This document shows positions 1 to 9,240 of a stretch of DNA of 11,754 nucleotides, piece by piece. The number at the start of each line of letters is the position of its first letter. The stretch's first letter is position 1. Where the stretch lies: contig JAPEVF010001263.1 in NCBI GenBank assembly GCA_029747585.1, positions 1-11,754 on the forward strand, written 5' to 3'. The notes under the pieces are model-generated. The model worked only from the letters and a program-made list of their open reading frames with translations, made no database searches and was not told the origin of the DNA. Position numbers and translations under genes: made by a program. The stretch is from Pleurotus djamor. Taxonomy: Eukaryota; Basidiomycota; Agaricomycetes; Agaricales; Pleurotaceae.

Positions 1-105
1 CAACGAGTCCTAGGACTTAGGCCGTCTTTGGTTGCTCTGGGTTTTTGGACCGATAGCTGCGGGATGCTTATCAGAGAAAGCGGAAAGTAAAGGAACAAGA
101 ACGCC

Positions 106-598
106 TCACTTTGCGATACGTCCCAGCTGAGTAAGACCAGAAAGACCAACGCAGAAGTTGACCTAGGATAACCATAATTAGTGACCAGCTTATCGCCCGA
201 AGCGTGTCTCATAACTCACAGCAGCCAAACTGTAATTAATAGGTGTGATGACCAACGAATACCGCACCCAAATGAAACCGGTAGCGGCCAGTGCTGGAAA
301 AACAAACACACTCAATGAAGCGACAATCCTGAAAAGCCAAATGAGAGGTCCAACTACGCACCAACGTTCTGAGACACACTAAGCTTGTCTGCCGGCCGAG
401 TCAAATCTTTAATACCAGCCGCAACCAAGCACCATTTCATCATTGGTGCCCAGAAGAACACCGTTTTAGGTCCTATTCAACGCCAGGCAATCAGCCCACA
501 TGGCAAGACAAAATCAACAAGGGTTTCACTGCACCTGCTGGGTGGTTCATAAAAGCGGTGAATTTCGAGGCACCAGCGGATGCAGCAGCTCCTGACAT
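106..598 (-). CDS. MPC2: Mitochondrial pyruvate carrier subunit 2 (MPC2), 4 exons, 101 aa
   Basis: Spliced minus-strand gene: exons 598-535, 472-362, 293-220 and 162-106; introns of 62, 68 and 57 bp, all GT-AG; intron 3 has a CACTAAT branch-site-like sequence. Seen in the product: N-terminal MSGAAASAGASKFTAFMNHP, then the family block PAGPKTVFFWAPMMKW (about residues 20-35), DLTRPADKLSVSQN (44-57), GFIWVRYSLVITPINYSLA (65-83), and a final VNFCVGLSGLTQLGRIAK. Known of the family: MPC2 pairs with MPC1 in the inner mitochondrial membrane to import pyruvate into the matrix; three short hydrophobic segments are expected and visible. At 101 residues it is shorter than yeast Mpc2/Mpc3 but the conserved core is complete. 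The ATG at 598 is the first in frame and gives the typical short N-terminus. It is divergent from the gene starting at 1060. The exact C-terminus is slightly less certain than the rest. Confidence 0.93.
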
Positions 599-1059
599 GA
601 TGGATGGACCAGTGAAATGAGAAAATGAAGAGACTCGACGGAAGTGGTGCAGTAGCAAAAGTGTTGGACGAATAGAAATCCGAAAATGTAAGCGACCCCN
701 AACGTCTTCGGCCGTGACATAACCAAGCTCTCGCGTGACGCGGGCATGACAGTCGCGTGACGCGGGCATGACAGTCGCGTGATGAGTGACGTGACTGACG
801 CTCTCCGCGGATAATTTTGAAACGCCCACCTCAACACCATGGCGGCCAATCTTTCGCCCACCAAATCGATTGAACTGAAACAACTGCTCAGCATTGTGCT
901 GCTATGGCTATCGCGTATCAAGGAGACCACGGGCGACTATGCTCTCCCGAAGTATATATACTCCCGTCCATGCGAAGTGTTCTCTAGTATCAAGGCTGGT
1001 CCTAGACTCCCCCATCGACATACTGAACGCTGGTCGTCAACTCATCCAACTCAATAAAA
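599..1059. promoter_or_regulatory. Shared divergent promoter region of MPC2 and the four-helix membrane protein
   Basis: A 461-bp gap between two divergent start codons. It holds a 22-bp tandem repeat (731-774 plus a partial copy), several TGACG/GCGTGA boxes including TGACGTGA at 787-794, and a TATATATA stretch at 953-960, about 100 bp before the ATG at 1060. The TATA is well placed for the plus-strand gene; no clear TATA is seen for MPC2. Regulation is inferred from position only. Confidence 0.55.
731..782. repeat. 22-bp tandem repeat, two perfect copies plus 8 bp
   Basis: Unit TCGCGTGACGCGGGCATGAC followed by AG; copies at 731-752 and 753-774 are identical, and the first 8 bases recur at 775-782. 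Each unit holds the near-palindrome CGCGTGACGCG. It lies inside the divergent promoter region, so it may be a duplicated activator site. Confidence 0.9.
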
Positions 1060-1790
1060 ATGGGATTCTCCAATAGCTGCTGTTTCTGCCTATCTCTTCG
1101 CTTCGGCGCGTTGGCATTATCTGTCATCGCTACGCTTGCCGGGTTCGCCTTGCTCATCGTGAGCATCATTGGCGTCACCCGACTCTGTGAGTGTCTACTG
1201 AAAGTACCATTACGTTTCTGACTCAATGGCCTTGAATCCAGCTGGCGACGCGGACTGGTACCAAAAGTTCCTCGTCTGGATCCATGTCATCATGTACCTC
1301 TTCCTTGGAACATTCGGCGTCGTCGGGTAAATCACCCCTCCATCTCATCCACATCGCTGAAACTGATATCCTCTCAATTCCCGTAGCCTCATCGGCGCAA
1401 TCAAGCAACGACGCCGCTACATCTCAGGCTTCTTCACCGTATTCTTAACAAGTCTCACGTTTCACATCTCAGTGGGCATCATCAGCCTACGAGACTTGTT
1501 TCGCAACGGTGGAAGTATCGCCATCAACCGCTGCATCAAAGCCACAACCGATCAGGCTGTAAAGGACAAATGCTCCGAGACGGTCTCCAAACAAAAGAAG
1601 ATGGTCGTTCCGTTGATGATACTCTTTTGGTTGGTCCATGCATGTGAGCAATTCCATTTTCCGCGCATTTCGGCCATCCGAATGGTACTCATTTGCTGTA
1701 GATGGTGTATTCGTCGTTCATCAGTACAAGAAACAACTGAAGGAAAGGGAGAACAAGGAAGAGGGCATGTTCTTGAACGCAGACGCGTAG
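1060..1790 (+). CDS. Small four-helix membrane protein, unrecognised family, 4 exons, 185 aa
   Basis: Exons 1060-1186, 1242-1326, 1387-1643 and 1702-1790; introns of 55, 60 and 58 bp with donors GTGAGT, GTAAAT and GTGAGC and AG acceptors; the frame stays open across all joins and ends in TAG. Seen: a short N-terminus with the cysteine cluster CCFC (7-10, possible acylation site), and four hydrophobic segments at about 15-40, 50-76, 82-105 and 141-164. A longer polar loop (106-142) lies between segments 3 and 4 and contains C120 and C133. The tail is basic then acidic (QYKKQLKERENKEE). The layout recalls tetraspanin-like proteins, but there is no CCG motif, so no family is claimed. The ATG is chosen because it opens exon 1 after an AAAA context and sits about 100 bp downstream of a TATA-like site. 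It converges on the gene ending at 2020. Confidence 0.8.
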
Positions 1791-2019
1791 ATAAGCGGTG
1801 TACGATTACATACAGACGAACATGACCGTGCCGTACTTGCCAGTGTCTTCTATGGTGAACCAAAAATCTCACACGCGTGGAAAGGAATGGTTCTGCTAGG
1901 TTCCCACCTAGAAAACATATCGACAGAGAAACGAATACCTATAAATACATTCAACGTTTCAAATACCAGTGCGAAATCAAAGCAAATTCAGATGTATATA
2001 CGAGCCATCACATAACAAC

Positions 2020-2823
2020 TCATCTTGTCTTCCCTCGACCCGTCTGACTCCGCGAAGCACGCTTGTTTTTCCTCCCATCATCATCCGGTGCACCATCGGT
2101 GGCACCTGCCATGTTCTTCGCAACCTCCCACCAGCTCTCCTTGACCACCTTAGCCGCCGCACCAACAATGTTACCAATAACCTGCTGTGCATCATCGTAG
2201 CCAGCATCACCACCACCCTGCTTGTTGTCTTCCTGGAACTGCCAGTTTCTATGTTTATCGAAGGATTCCCATGGCTTCGGTCGCTCTTTCCGTTGATCCT
2301 GTTTCTGCGAACGAGCCTTGGAGCGTCTGGAATTTCCCGATCGGGAACGTGTGCCTCCGGCGGCGTTCTGATTCTGGCCATTGAGGATGTCGAGGACAAA
2401 CGACCCCAGGCTCGCTGCCAGGCCAAATGTTCCTACACCATTCCCATTCGCGTTGGCATTAGCTGCGCCGGCCATGTACCACCCTGCTGCCGCGCCTAAA
2501 GCGGCAAAGATGGTGCCCCATTTAACGAAGAAGAACACGGTTCTAAAGACCCATCCTGTTGTGCGATACAGCGTCACCAGTGCGAGATACGCAGATAGTA
2601 GAGTAATAAGCGGTGGTAGAATTGTTTGCGTGTCCCATTCGGTGGGATTTGTCCGTAAGAGGGTGCCTAGCATGGACAGCAAGGCGGTGAAGAGAGCGAG
2701 TGCATGGGCGAGAAAGTGGATGAAGAGGTTGTAGATTGGCTCTGGTAGGCGATCGAAAAGCGCGTCGAGGACGGGGTCCAGGAATGCAGGGAGCTCAATG
2801 TCGCCTTGGGTGAACGGAAACAT
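2020..2823 (-). CDS. Apq12-like nuclear envelope / nuclear pore biogenesis protein, 267 aa
   Basis: Single-exon minus-strand frame. The frame is open further upstream, but the first in-frame ATG is at 2823 (a TTG at 2862 is not a plausible eukaryotic start, and a TAG lies in frame at 2901-2899). Seen: hydrophobic segments at about 31-56 (IYNLFIHFLAHALALFTALL), 69-87 (LPPLITLLSAYLALVTLY) and 91-115 (WVFRTVFFFVKWGTIFAALG), then an Asn/Gly-rich stretch, a basic region (about 158-185, many R/K/S), a WESF...NWQF patch, an amphipathic stretch (about 210-240), and a basic C-terminus. Known: the P-L-x-x-L-x-x-x-Y-x-x-L...R block followed by a membrane helix resembles the Apq12 family, which acts in nuclear envelope lipid homeostasis and pore assembly. 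Assignment is from pattern memory only. An additional upstream exon cannot be excluded. Divergent from the gene at 3236. Confidence 0.75.
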   Translation of the reverse strand: MFPFTQGDIELPAFLDPVLDALFDRLPEPIYNLFIHFLAHALALFTALLSMLGTLLRTNPTEWDTQTILPPLITLLSAYLALVTLYRTTGWVFRTVFFFVKWGTIFAALGAAAGWYMAGAANANANGNGVGTFGLAASLGSFVLDILNGQNQNAAGGTRSRSGNSRRSKARSQKQDQRKERPKPWESFDKHRNWQFQEDNKQGGGDAGYDDAQQVIGNIVGAAAKVVKESWWEVAKNMAGATDGAPDDDGRKNKRASRSQTGRGKTR

Positions 2824-3235
2824 AAATGAACCGCGTTGAGGTTGAAAGACGCTCGAGGCCAAAGCGCCCGTTTCGTGGCTTGTCTGACGTAAGCCGGCCT
2901 ATGTCCGCAAAGTCCATGTTCTTACCAAAGAAGGAAGGTAGAATTGGAATACAGGCCTGAATTTCCTAGCTTTTGCCAAGTAAGGCAACTCAGAAACTGG
3001 GGTGCATTTCGTCCTGGCGAATGGGAAGCAAAGGCTACTCGGCACGGCCTGGAGACGGAGACAATATTTCCTTTCACGGGCAGACGCTGAATAAACTCAG
3101 GATCAAATGCAAAATAAACAGATGTAAATAGCGAATCGTATAAAGTTCCCTCTCGAGAGGTATTCCCGTCTCTCCCAAACTCTTCCCCACACAACGACCA
3201 CACTTTGCCCCTCCTCTCACCGTCCCGTCACTGTC
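2824..3235. promoter_or_regulatory. Divergent promoter region between the Apq12-like gene and the plus-strand gene at 3236
   Basis: A 412-bp gap between divergent starts. TATAAAG at 3139-3145 lies about 90 bp before the plus-strand ATG. It is followed by a perfect 12-bp palindrome CCTCTCGAGAGG (3149-3160) and a pyrimidine-rich tract (about 3165-3230) typical of fungal transcription start regions. Nothing comparable is evident for the minus-strand gene. Confidence 0.5.
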
Positions 3236-3894
3236 ATGGCCGTCAAACGCAAGCTCGAGCTCGACGCCGACGACGTTGACCGCACCGTAAGCTCTCCTGC
3301 TTCTGCACCCTATCCATGTACATACCCTCTCTGCCCAGACAACCAAGCAGCTCAAGCTCGTCCCCTTCCCCAACTACACGCCCGACAACGACGTCGCCAT
3401 GTCCGACGCTGAGCCGATGTACCTCGACGCTCACCACTCTCGTCTCTCATCCACCGCTAGTTTCTTCTCCACCGCGTCGTCGAGCGCGTCCGACTCTCCC
3501 ACGTCCAACTCCCGTAAGTATTGCTCGTCCCCTGAGCAGCATATATCAGGCTCATTTACTTGGAAGCGCCATATCCCACCTTTGACATCTATCCCCTGAC
3601 GCCGTCCGACCAATCCCTCAGCCTTCCTCCGCACCAAACTCCCTTCACTCCCAGCCAGTCGCCCTCCCTCCCCAACGTTGGACTTTTGCAACCCTCCAGC
3701 ACATTCACTCACCATGGGTAGGTTAACGGCGCACTGGCCTGTCGCGTTCACTGGAACTCATCTCGTCGTTCAGGTCCAACTGCTTCCAAATACCAAAACT
3801 CCGAGTCGCATGCGCCTCCGGTCAAAATGGCCAACGAACCATGTGGAGCTTCTGCGAACAATGCGGCGCTATATCCATGGTCGAAAGCGATTAA
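3236..3894 (+). CDS. Low-complexity protein with a short cysteine-bearing C-terminal motif, 4 exons, 165 aa
   Basis: Exons 3236-3286, 3339-3513, 3567-3717 and 3774-3894; introns of 52, 53 and 56 bp with donors GTAAGC, GTAAGT and GTAGGT. Seen: the start MAVKRKLELDADD has a basic KRK patch that could be part of a nuclear signal. The middle is Ser/Thr/Pro/His-rich and probably disordered (SSTASFFSTASSSASDSP; LTPSDQSLSLPPHQTPFTPS). The final about 40 residues differ: SNC..IPKLRVACASG..GQRTMWSFCEQCG, ending SMVESD. The last exon carries four cysteines, including a CxxC, which could bind a metal; this is inference. I do not recognise the family. The last exon reads as the constrained part of the protein. 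Joins 2 and 3 rest on frame continuity and on the sense of the last exon. Confidence 0.72.
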
Positions 3895-4984
3895 CTGCAG
3901 AATCTACGACTTCCACTAAATCACTCAAACTCGTCGGCTCGATTTCGTTACCGCCGCGACTGTTCCTCAGGCCCCTGTAACCGTTTTGCTCACTAACCCT
4001 TGTCCTGTTTTGTTTGTTGCCTGACTAGTGTTAAAGACCGATTTCCTCCCCTTTCCTCGACGAGCACCTTTCTTACCTTCTCGCCACGTCTCAAAACGAC
4101 ATTCAGCGACTTCTTCATCGACCCTGAAGATTGCACACATCAAAAGCGCTTTCCCACAACCTCCTTCCTACGACCGCCTCCGACCTCCCTTCCCTTCGAC
4201 CCTCGATTCCTCGATTTCCCCTCCCCTCCATCGTCGCTTCATCCCATTCGCTGCATTGTCTGGAACTTCGTCGTCGCTCGTCCTTTTTTGCTCTGCTCTT
4301 TATTCCTACCTTTATTGTATCATATACTACTCTGCTTTGTATGCTGCTCCATTGAAGCTATTTTATGATGCCAACTTGTCTGATCCATGAGTGTGCGACG
4401 ATTTGTTTCCGGATGAAATCACCCCCTCAGCTCGAATCCAAAGTCCAGACGAAGCATTGATCCTATTCCCGCCCCTATGTCATGCCGATCAATGTCCAGA
4501 ACTTTTGATTGACGCGAACGGTGTTGCCGCCTGTCCCGGTCACTTGTTCGCTGTCCCATATGCTCTGCGTTTGCCGTGAAGGTCGGCTACCGTCCATTAC
4601 GAAGCGTTTCTGATGGCCTCCTCGCCTCCCACGACTCCAAATGGCGCTACTTCTCCACTCGCCCAAAGCTTACCCTTGAACTCAATCTCTCCAGACTCTT
4701 CTAAGCCCTGTAAACGCCACCACCAAAACTCTCAGCTGGCTACTCTGTGTTTCCAGAAACATACGAGGTCTCTTTTGCTGCGCTCTACTCGAGATATCTT
4801 CTGCTCGACCCCACAGTAGACACCCCGGCGATATGGGGTAGCAAGCGGGAAGAAGGAACTCCACACCTTGCCGAACACTCGGATAATGCTTCTCCATCAT
4901 GATCAAAGTATTTCACGCGAAGGAAAAAATGTGTCTGCCTCCATTATCCTATCTAGGTTATGGTGGATAGACTCTGCAGAATCC
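3895..4984. other. Gene-poor stretch, partly the 3' region of the preceding gene
   Basis: About 1.1 kb with no supported gene. 3895-4390 is strongly pyrimidine-rich on the plus strand, and its open frames are low-complexity Ser/Pro/Phe/Leu strings in several frames at once, which argues against coding. 3978-4027 (GTAACC ... CTCACTAAC ... CTGACTAG) looks like an intron and could be a 3' UTR intron. 4390-4980 shows no gene, RNA or repeat that I can support. Confidence 0.5.
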
Positions 4985-5103
4985 TTTAAAAAGCGCAAGC
5001 CCACCCCGAGTCCCACCGCAACTTCCTTGCTTCTCTCTCCCACTCGTCTTCTCTTTTCCCTCTCTATCTCGTTCTCTCGCTAACATCCCGGCATTTTCTC
5101 ACC
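4985..5103 (+). promoter_or_regulatory. Core promoter and leader of the sugar transporter gene
   Basis: An AT-rich TTTAAAAA at 4985-4992 is followed by a CT-rich tract (about 5020-5085) running up to the start codon in the context TCACCATGTC. This is the usual look of a fungal core promoter with a pyrimidine-rich initiation zone. Confidence 0.45.
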
Positions 5104-7242
5104 ATGTCGGGCGAGAAACTTTCCCTCGAGAAGAAGGAATCTGTCTCCATCGAGGAGACGCACCACTCCAACGCCCCTGCCGGAGAAAACGTCAATGCCA
5201 AGCTTGCGAATCCCTTAGCTGGTATACCCCATGAGCAACTCATGGATGACGCTGAGGCCTTTGCCAAGTCCCATGGTCTGGCAGAGCTCAGCGATGTCTT
5301 CAGAAAAGCTGCACTCGTCGCTCAGGACCCGCTAGCGTTCGAGTCTCTGCCCCAGCTCTCTGAGGAAGACAAGGAATGCCTGAGGCGAGAGCTGACGCAC
5401 AGATGGGATCAACCCAAGATGTTATATTATCTCGTCGTTTTGTGTTCCGTGGCTGCTGCCGTACAGGGTGTAAGCTCCACTTGCCTCCATATGTTCGATC
5501 GATCGTGTTCACTTACAACCTTCCTACTTAGATGGACGAAACCGTCATCAATGGCGCTCAGCTTTTCTACGCCAGCCAATTCCACATCGACCCCATGGTA
5601 GGAGGTGCCGAGGGCCAAAGAAACCAATGGCTGCTCGGCCTCGTAAACTCTGCACCTTACGTACGTTTCTTCACTACCTTTCCTATCAATTAACCGTGAC
5701 GTCTGATGAACTTCTCTCTTCCTTCTCGTTATGCCCTCACAGCTATGTTGCGCCGTCTTGGGATGCTGGCTAACAGGCCCTCTCAATAACTGGTTCGGTC
5801 GACGCGGAACCATCTTCATCACTGCAACCCTGTCTTTCTTAACCTGCATCTGGCAAGGCGTGACCAACTCATGGCCCCACCTTTTCGTCGCTCGGTTCGT
5901 CCTCGGTCTCGGCATCGGTCCCAAATCAAGTACCGTCCCGGTCTACGCCGCAGAATGTGCACCTCCGCCTATCCGCGGTGCCCTCGTTATGATGTGGTGC
6001 GTACCAACACTCGCAACATTCCAATCCCCCCATCATTCCATAAATTCCAAAACATAGTCCCTTCGTCTAACTAACCACAACCCAACTTAATTTTTGATAA
6101 CAGGCAAACATGGACCGCCTTCGGTATCATGATCGGATTCGTCGCCGACCTCATGTTCTTCCACGTCCCGGACAAGCCCCATATCACCGGCTTGCGATGG
6201 AGGTTAATGTTAGCTTCGGCTGGTATCCCCGCTCTCGCTATCATGGCGCAGGTCTTCTTCTGCCCTGAATCGCCGCGTTGGTATATCTCCAAAGGCCGGT
6301 ATGATAAGGCGTATGAATCCCTCAGTCGGTTGAGGCATAAACCTATACAGGCGGCACGCGATTTGTATTGTCAGTGATTTCATCTTCCTTCATGTGAGGG
6401 ATGGGGAGTTGATGTTGCTTCGTACAGATATCCATATTCTCCTCGAAGCAGAGAAGGAGATCAGCAGCGGAAAGAACCGATTCCTTGAACTATTCACCGT
6501 TCCGCGTAACCGTCGTGCAACATTAGCAAGCTTGATCGTCATGTTCATGCAACAGTTCTGTGAGCAATCCTCCCGCCCATCTTGGTTACAATCTCGTCCT
6601 GACCCATCCAATCATTCCGTCAGGTGGAATCAACGTCATCGCCTACTACTCCTCCAACATCTTCTCTGAGGCCAAGTTCTCCGACATCCAAGCCCTCCTC
6701 GCATCCTTCGGTTTCGGTTGTATCAATTTCCTCTTCGCCTTCCCGGCAGTCTACACGATCGACACGTTCGGACGACGAAACCTCCTGCTAACGACCTTCC
6801 CGCTTATGGCTCTCTTCCTTTTGATGACTGGTTTCTCTTTGTGAGTCCCCATCGAAGCTTGTCGTATTTGCATGGATACTAACGAGGCGACGATGTTTAG
6901 CTGGATCCCGGAAGGTAACGCACGTCTCGCCGTCGTCGCTCTAGGGATCTACCTCTTTGCGATGGCATACTCCCCCGGTGAAGGTCCTGTCCCGTTCACC
7001 TACTCCGCCGAAGCATTCCCATTGTACGTGCGTGACATTGGTATGTCGTTGGCCACATCGGTGCTCTGGTTCTTGTAAGTCCATCCACTTTGGACGATAC
7101 CTTGCCCGCTGGTTCTCCCTCTGACTCTGCCTTCCGTAGCAATTTCGTTGTTTCGATTACCTTCCCGCGACTCCTTGGTGCATCAGGAAAACCTCCAATT
7201 CGAAATTCTGCAGAATTTCGCAGATTTTGTCAATTTATGTAA
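5104..7242 (+). CDS. MFS sugar-porter-family transporter, 3' end lost to a rearrangement, 8 exons
   Basis: Exons 5104-5469, 5532-5660, 5743-5996, 6104-6369, 6428-6559, 6624-6840, 6901-7074 and 7140 onward; seven GT-AG introns of 58-107 bp. Seen: a cytosolic N-terminus of about 105 residues with [10 protein letters not shown]; first helix leading into [11 protein letters not shown] (122-132); [12 protein letters not shown] in the loop 2-3 position; [20 protein letters not shown] with [14 protein letters not shown] (304-309) in the central loop; [14 protein letters not shown] (381-394); [27 protein letters not shown] (479-495); and [15 protein letters not shown] ending at residue 527. Known: these are sugar porter signatures (plasma membrane sugar or polyol uptake, 12 helices); the substrate cannot be told. 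Odd: right after LLGA at 7182 the sequence changes and a TAA follows 19 unrelated codons later (7240-7242). The last membrane region and the PETKG motif are missing, so it is probably non-functional. Confidence 0.9.
7201..7220. repeat. Perfect 20-bp palindrome just inside the foreign DNA
   Basis: CGAAATTCTGCAGAATTTCG reads the same on both strands with no spacer. It lies 18 bp beyond the point where the transporter sequence breaks. Confidence 0.95.
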
Positions 7243-8230
7243 AATGAGGATAGCCGCGGCGTGGACCATGCATAATTTGGCACATTTCGGTACACTCATG
7301 CATAATTCTACATCATTTTGAAGAACGACCCGACCGCAAGTGTCGCGTATTCCAAAATGATGCACAATATCAACAAAGTCTGCACGATGTGCTTTACAGT
7401 GTACTTACTCTGAGTAGACCCCCGGGAAGTGCCTCGGCTGCCACAGTAAAACATTTCTAAGTCTTTCATTTGAATTATGCAAGCAAGTACTACTGGTGGT
7501 TAACGAGCCCTATACCAACAAGGCTGCGAAAGGCAGCTTGTAATTAAAAGTAAAGAAAATGATCTCGACTGCGAGATAAAACAATCATCGGATGCGGGAA
7601 AGCCGATCTTCGTACTTCAAGAATCAAGCTAGGCCCGGTCGACGTTTACAGTGCGACGTGCAACAAGATATTTGAGTCTGGGGGTCGACAAAGGACAGTT
7701 TGGAAAGAGCCAAAGTACGATGTGTGTATCTAGTCGGCAATGAGGTTGTCGGGAGAGAGGACGTTCGTGAGGAGTCAGTCCGACTTGAGGCAGGTCCGAC
7801 CGCTCTGTCACGGTCTGACCAATCCTTCGCTACTCCAGCAACGGCAGCCACAAATGAGACTCACTGAGGCAAACGGAAACGTTTACGTTCATGGACTGAG
7901 GTACAAGTCGCCAGCGTGACTGGAGAGGACTGGAGATGCCGTTTGAGGACCGCGCAGTGGCGAGAGGATCAGGCACGGACGTCTGGGCAGGGAGCTGACG
8001 CGTAAGTGTGGTCGAAGTTGGACTCGAAGTTGGACTTGGAAGGTTGAAAGTGGGTGACGCGTGATCCATGTGACATGTGACACGTGCGCGTGATGATTAT
8101 GTTGAACTTGGGACTTGGGTTTGGACTCCGCTGTTTTTCGTCCTTTCCGTCTTCTCCCACCAATTCCTCGCCGCCCAACACCTAGGCCTGCCCCAAGCAG
8201 CCTGCCACGCTTGAGTTTGAGAGCGCCGAC
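7243..8230. other. Gene-free stretch downstream of the transporter break
   Basis: No supported gene. Seen: direct repeats of CATGCATAATT (7267-7277, 7297-7307); inverted repeats CATCATTTTG / CAAAATGATG (7311-7320, 7354-7363); and a perfect 12-bp tandem duplication TCGAAGTTGGAC (8012-8023, 8024-8035). A promoter-like cluster lies at 8055-8096 with TGACGCGTGA, an E-box CACGTG (8081-8086) and GCGTGATGA (8088-8096). No continuation of the transporter (a TPQGAFGW- or PETKG-like block) was found in any frame read. Confidence 0.5.
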
Positions 8231-8580
8231 ATGGTACTTTCAAAATCATCACGGAGGCTCCGTTCAATTCTGCGGTATGAAGGTCGAGTTCACTTGTCCT
8301 CGCTTTTGCCCAACACCTGACGTTCATTGCCTTTTGCAACAGGCTATTCCCTAGACAAGTCAACGGACCAAAAATATAACTTATGAACCATATCCAACTG
8401 GCGCTGGAAAGAGCCAACGGCGGAGGGAGGAAGGTGGCTTTTCACGGTGCGTAATCCCCAACTTACCTTATATTGATCATCTGCCAGTTCGTTCGCTGTG
8501 TTGCCAACTTTCACAACCGTCATCCTACCCCGCTCAACGTAAGTGACGCACACGATCCCTGTCTGACCTACGCGACACCA
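8231..8580. other. Possible small spliced gene, strand ambiguous
   Basis: Plus strand: ATG at 8231 in the context GCCGACATGG, exon 8231-8274, a convincing intron 8275-8342 (GTATGA ... CACCTGACG ... TTTTGCAACAG), then TAA at 8377-8379, giving 26 residues (MVLSKSSRRLRSILRLFPRQ...). Two more intron-like segments follow on this strand, the last (8539-8584) using CATCAG as acceptor. Minus strand: ATG at 8523, exon 8523-8467, intron 8466-8404 (GTAAGT ... CTCTTTCCAG), exon 8403-8344, giving 38 residues (MTVVKVGNTANELADDQYKR...DLSRE). The two models overlap, so at most one is likely real. Neither product is recognised. The plus model is favoured slightly by the promoter-like cluster and CT-rich tract upstream. 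Confidence 0.25.
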
Positions 8581-9176
8581 TCAGGAAAACCAGAAAATCT
8601 GTAAGCCATCTGTACCTCTGACTGGTATCTGTATAGGTCTGTCTGTGCTTACAATTAACTGTGACTTCTGTTACCTATTCTAAACTATTCTACAAGATAT
8701 CTGTAAGAAATCTGTGGTTGTTTTGTGCTATCTAATAAATATGGGGGATAATTCCCCATATAAGTAAGCTTCAATAAAGCTGTTCTTGAAAAATCAAATT
8801 TATAAACTCATAGTAATAAAAGAAAGACATAAATTTCTTTTCAAAAGATATTTTTATTATTGCTGATTGTATATATAATTGAGAAAGAGATTTTAAGCAA
8901 GCTCAAAAGACAAGACACAAATAATGTATGGAGCATGAATAATTAGAGAACATATATTCATGGAATTGCAAGTTTGAAGAGGATCTCTATGGAGACTTTA
9001 ATTGAAAAGTTAAAAGAAATGCTTCAAAAGCATAGCCAGTGGGAAGATTTGCAGCATACAAGGGCATAAAGCACAGCTTGTATACAGCCTTGCAGGATCC
9101 AACAAATAGTTCTACAATTAATGATGGGAAAAGAGAAGAGGAAGAATCGCTTAATGATTAGGGCAAAAGTAGATGC

Positions 9177-9240
9177 GTGGGAAAAATTCTAGTGAGGTGT
9201 CCGTCTCTATGCACGGACTGTTCACCTGAATTTTTCCCAC
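9177..9240. repeat. Large imperfect hairpin, 28-nt arms and 8-nt loop
   Basis: The left arm 9177-9204 begins GTGGGAAAAATTC and ends GTCCGT. The right arm 9213-9240 is its reverse complement at all but about five positions. It could be a foldback mini-element or a structured RNA segment. Confidence 0.85.

Noticed and set aside
491..930. Two long minus-strand open frames over the MPC2 start and promoter
   Set aside because: One simply reads through MPC2 exon 1 and intron 1; both need non-ATG starts or run through non-conserved promoter DNA. The spliced MPC2 model explains the region.
2824..2862. Longer start (TTG at 2862) for the Apq12-like gene
   Set aside because: TTG is not a normal start in fungi and no ATG precedes it before the in-frame TAG at 2901-2899, so the ATG at 2823 is used.
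4000..4390. Overlapping plus-strand open frames of 74-122 codons
   Set aside because: They are open in several frames at once because the DNA is pyrimidine-rich; the products are Ser/Pro/Phe/Leu strings with no conserved look.
5588..5660. GTAGGAGG after ATG in transporter exon 2 as a splice donor
   Set aside because: Using it would remove [13 protein letters not shown], which fits the family between helices 1 and 2; the donor GTACGT at 5661 keeps frame and sense.
7183..8580. Helitron 3' end (CTRR followed by T) closing an insertion at 7183
   Set aside because: CTAGT at about 7729 and CTGGT at about 7488 lack a hairpin upstream and are not followed by transporter sequence.
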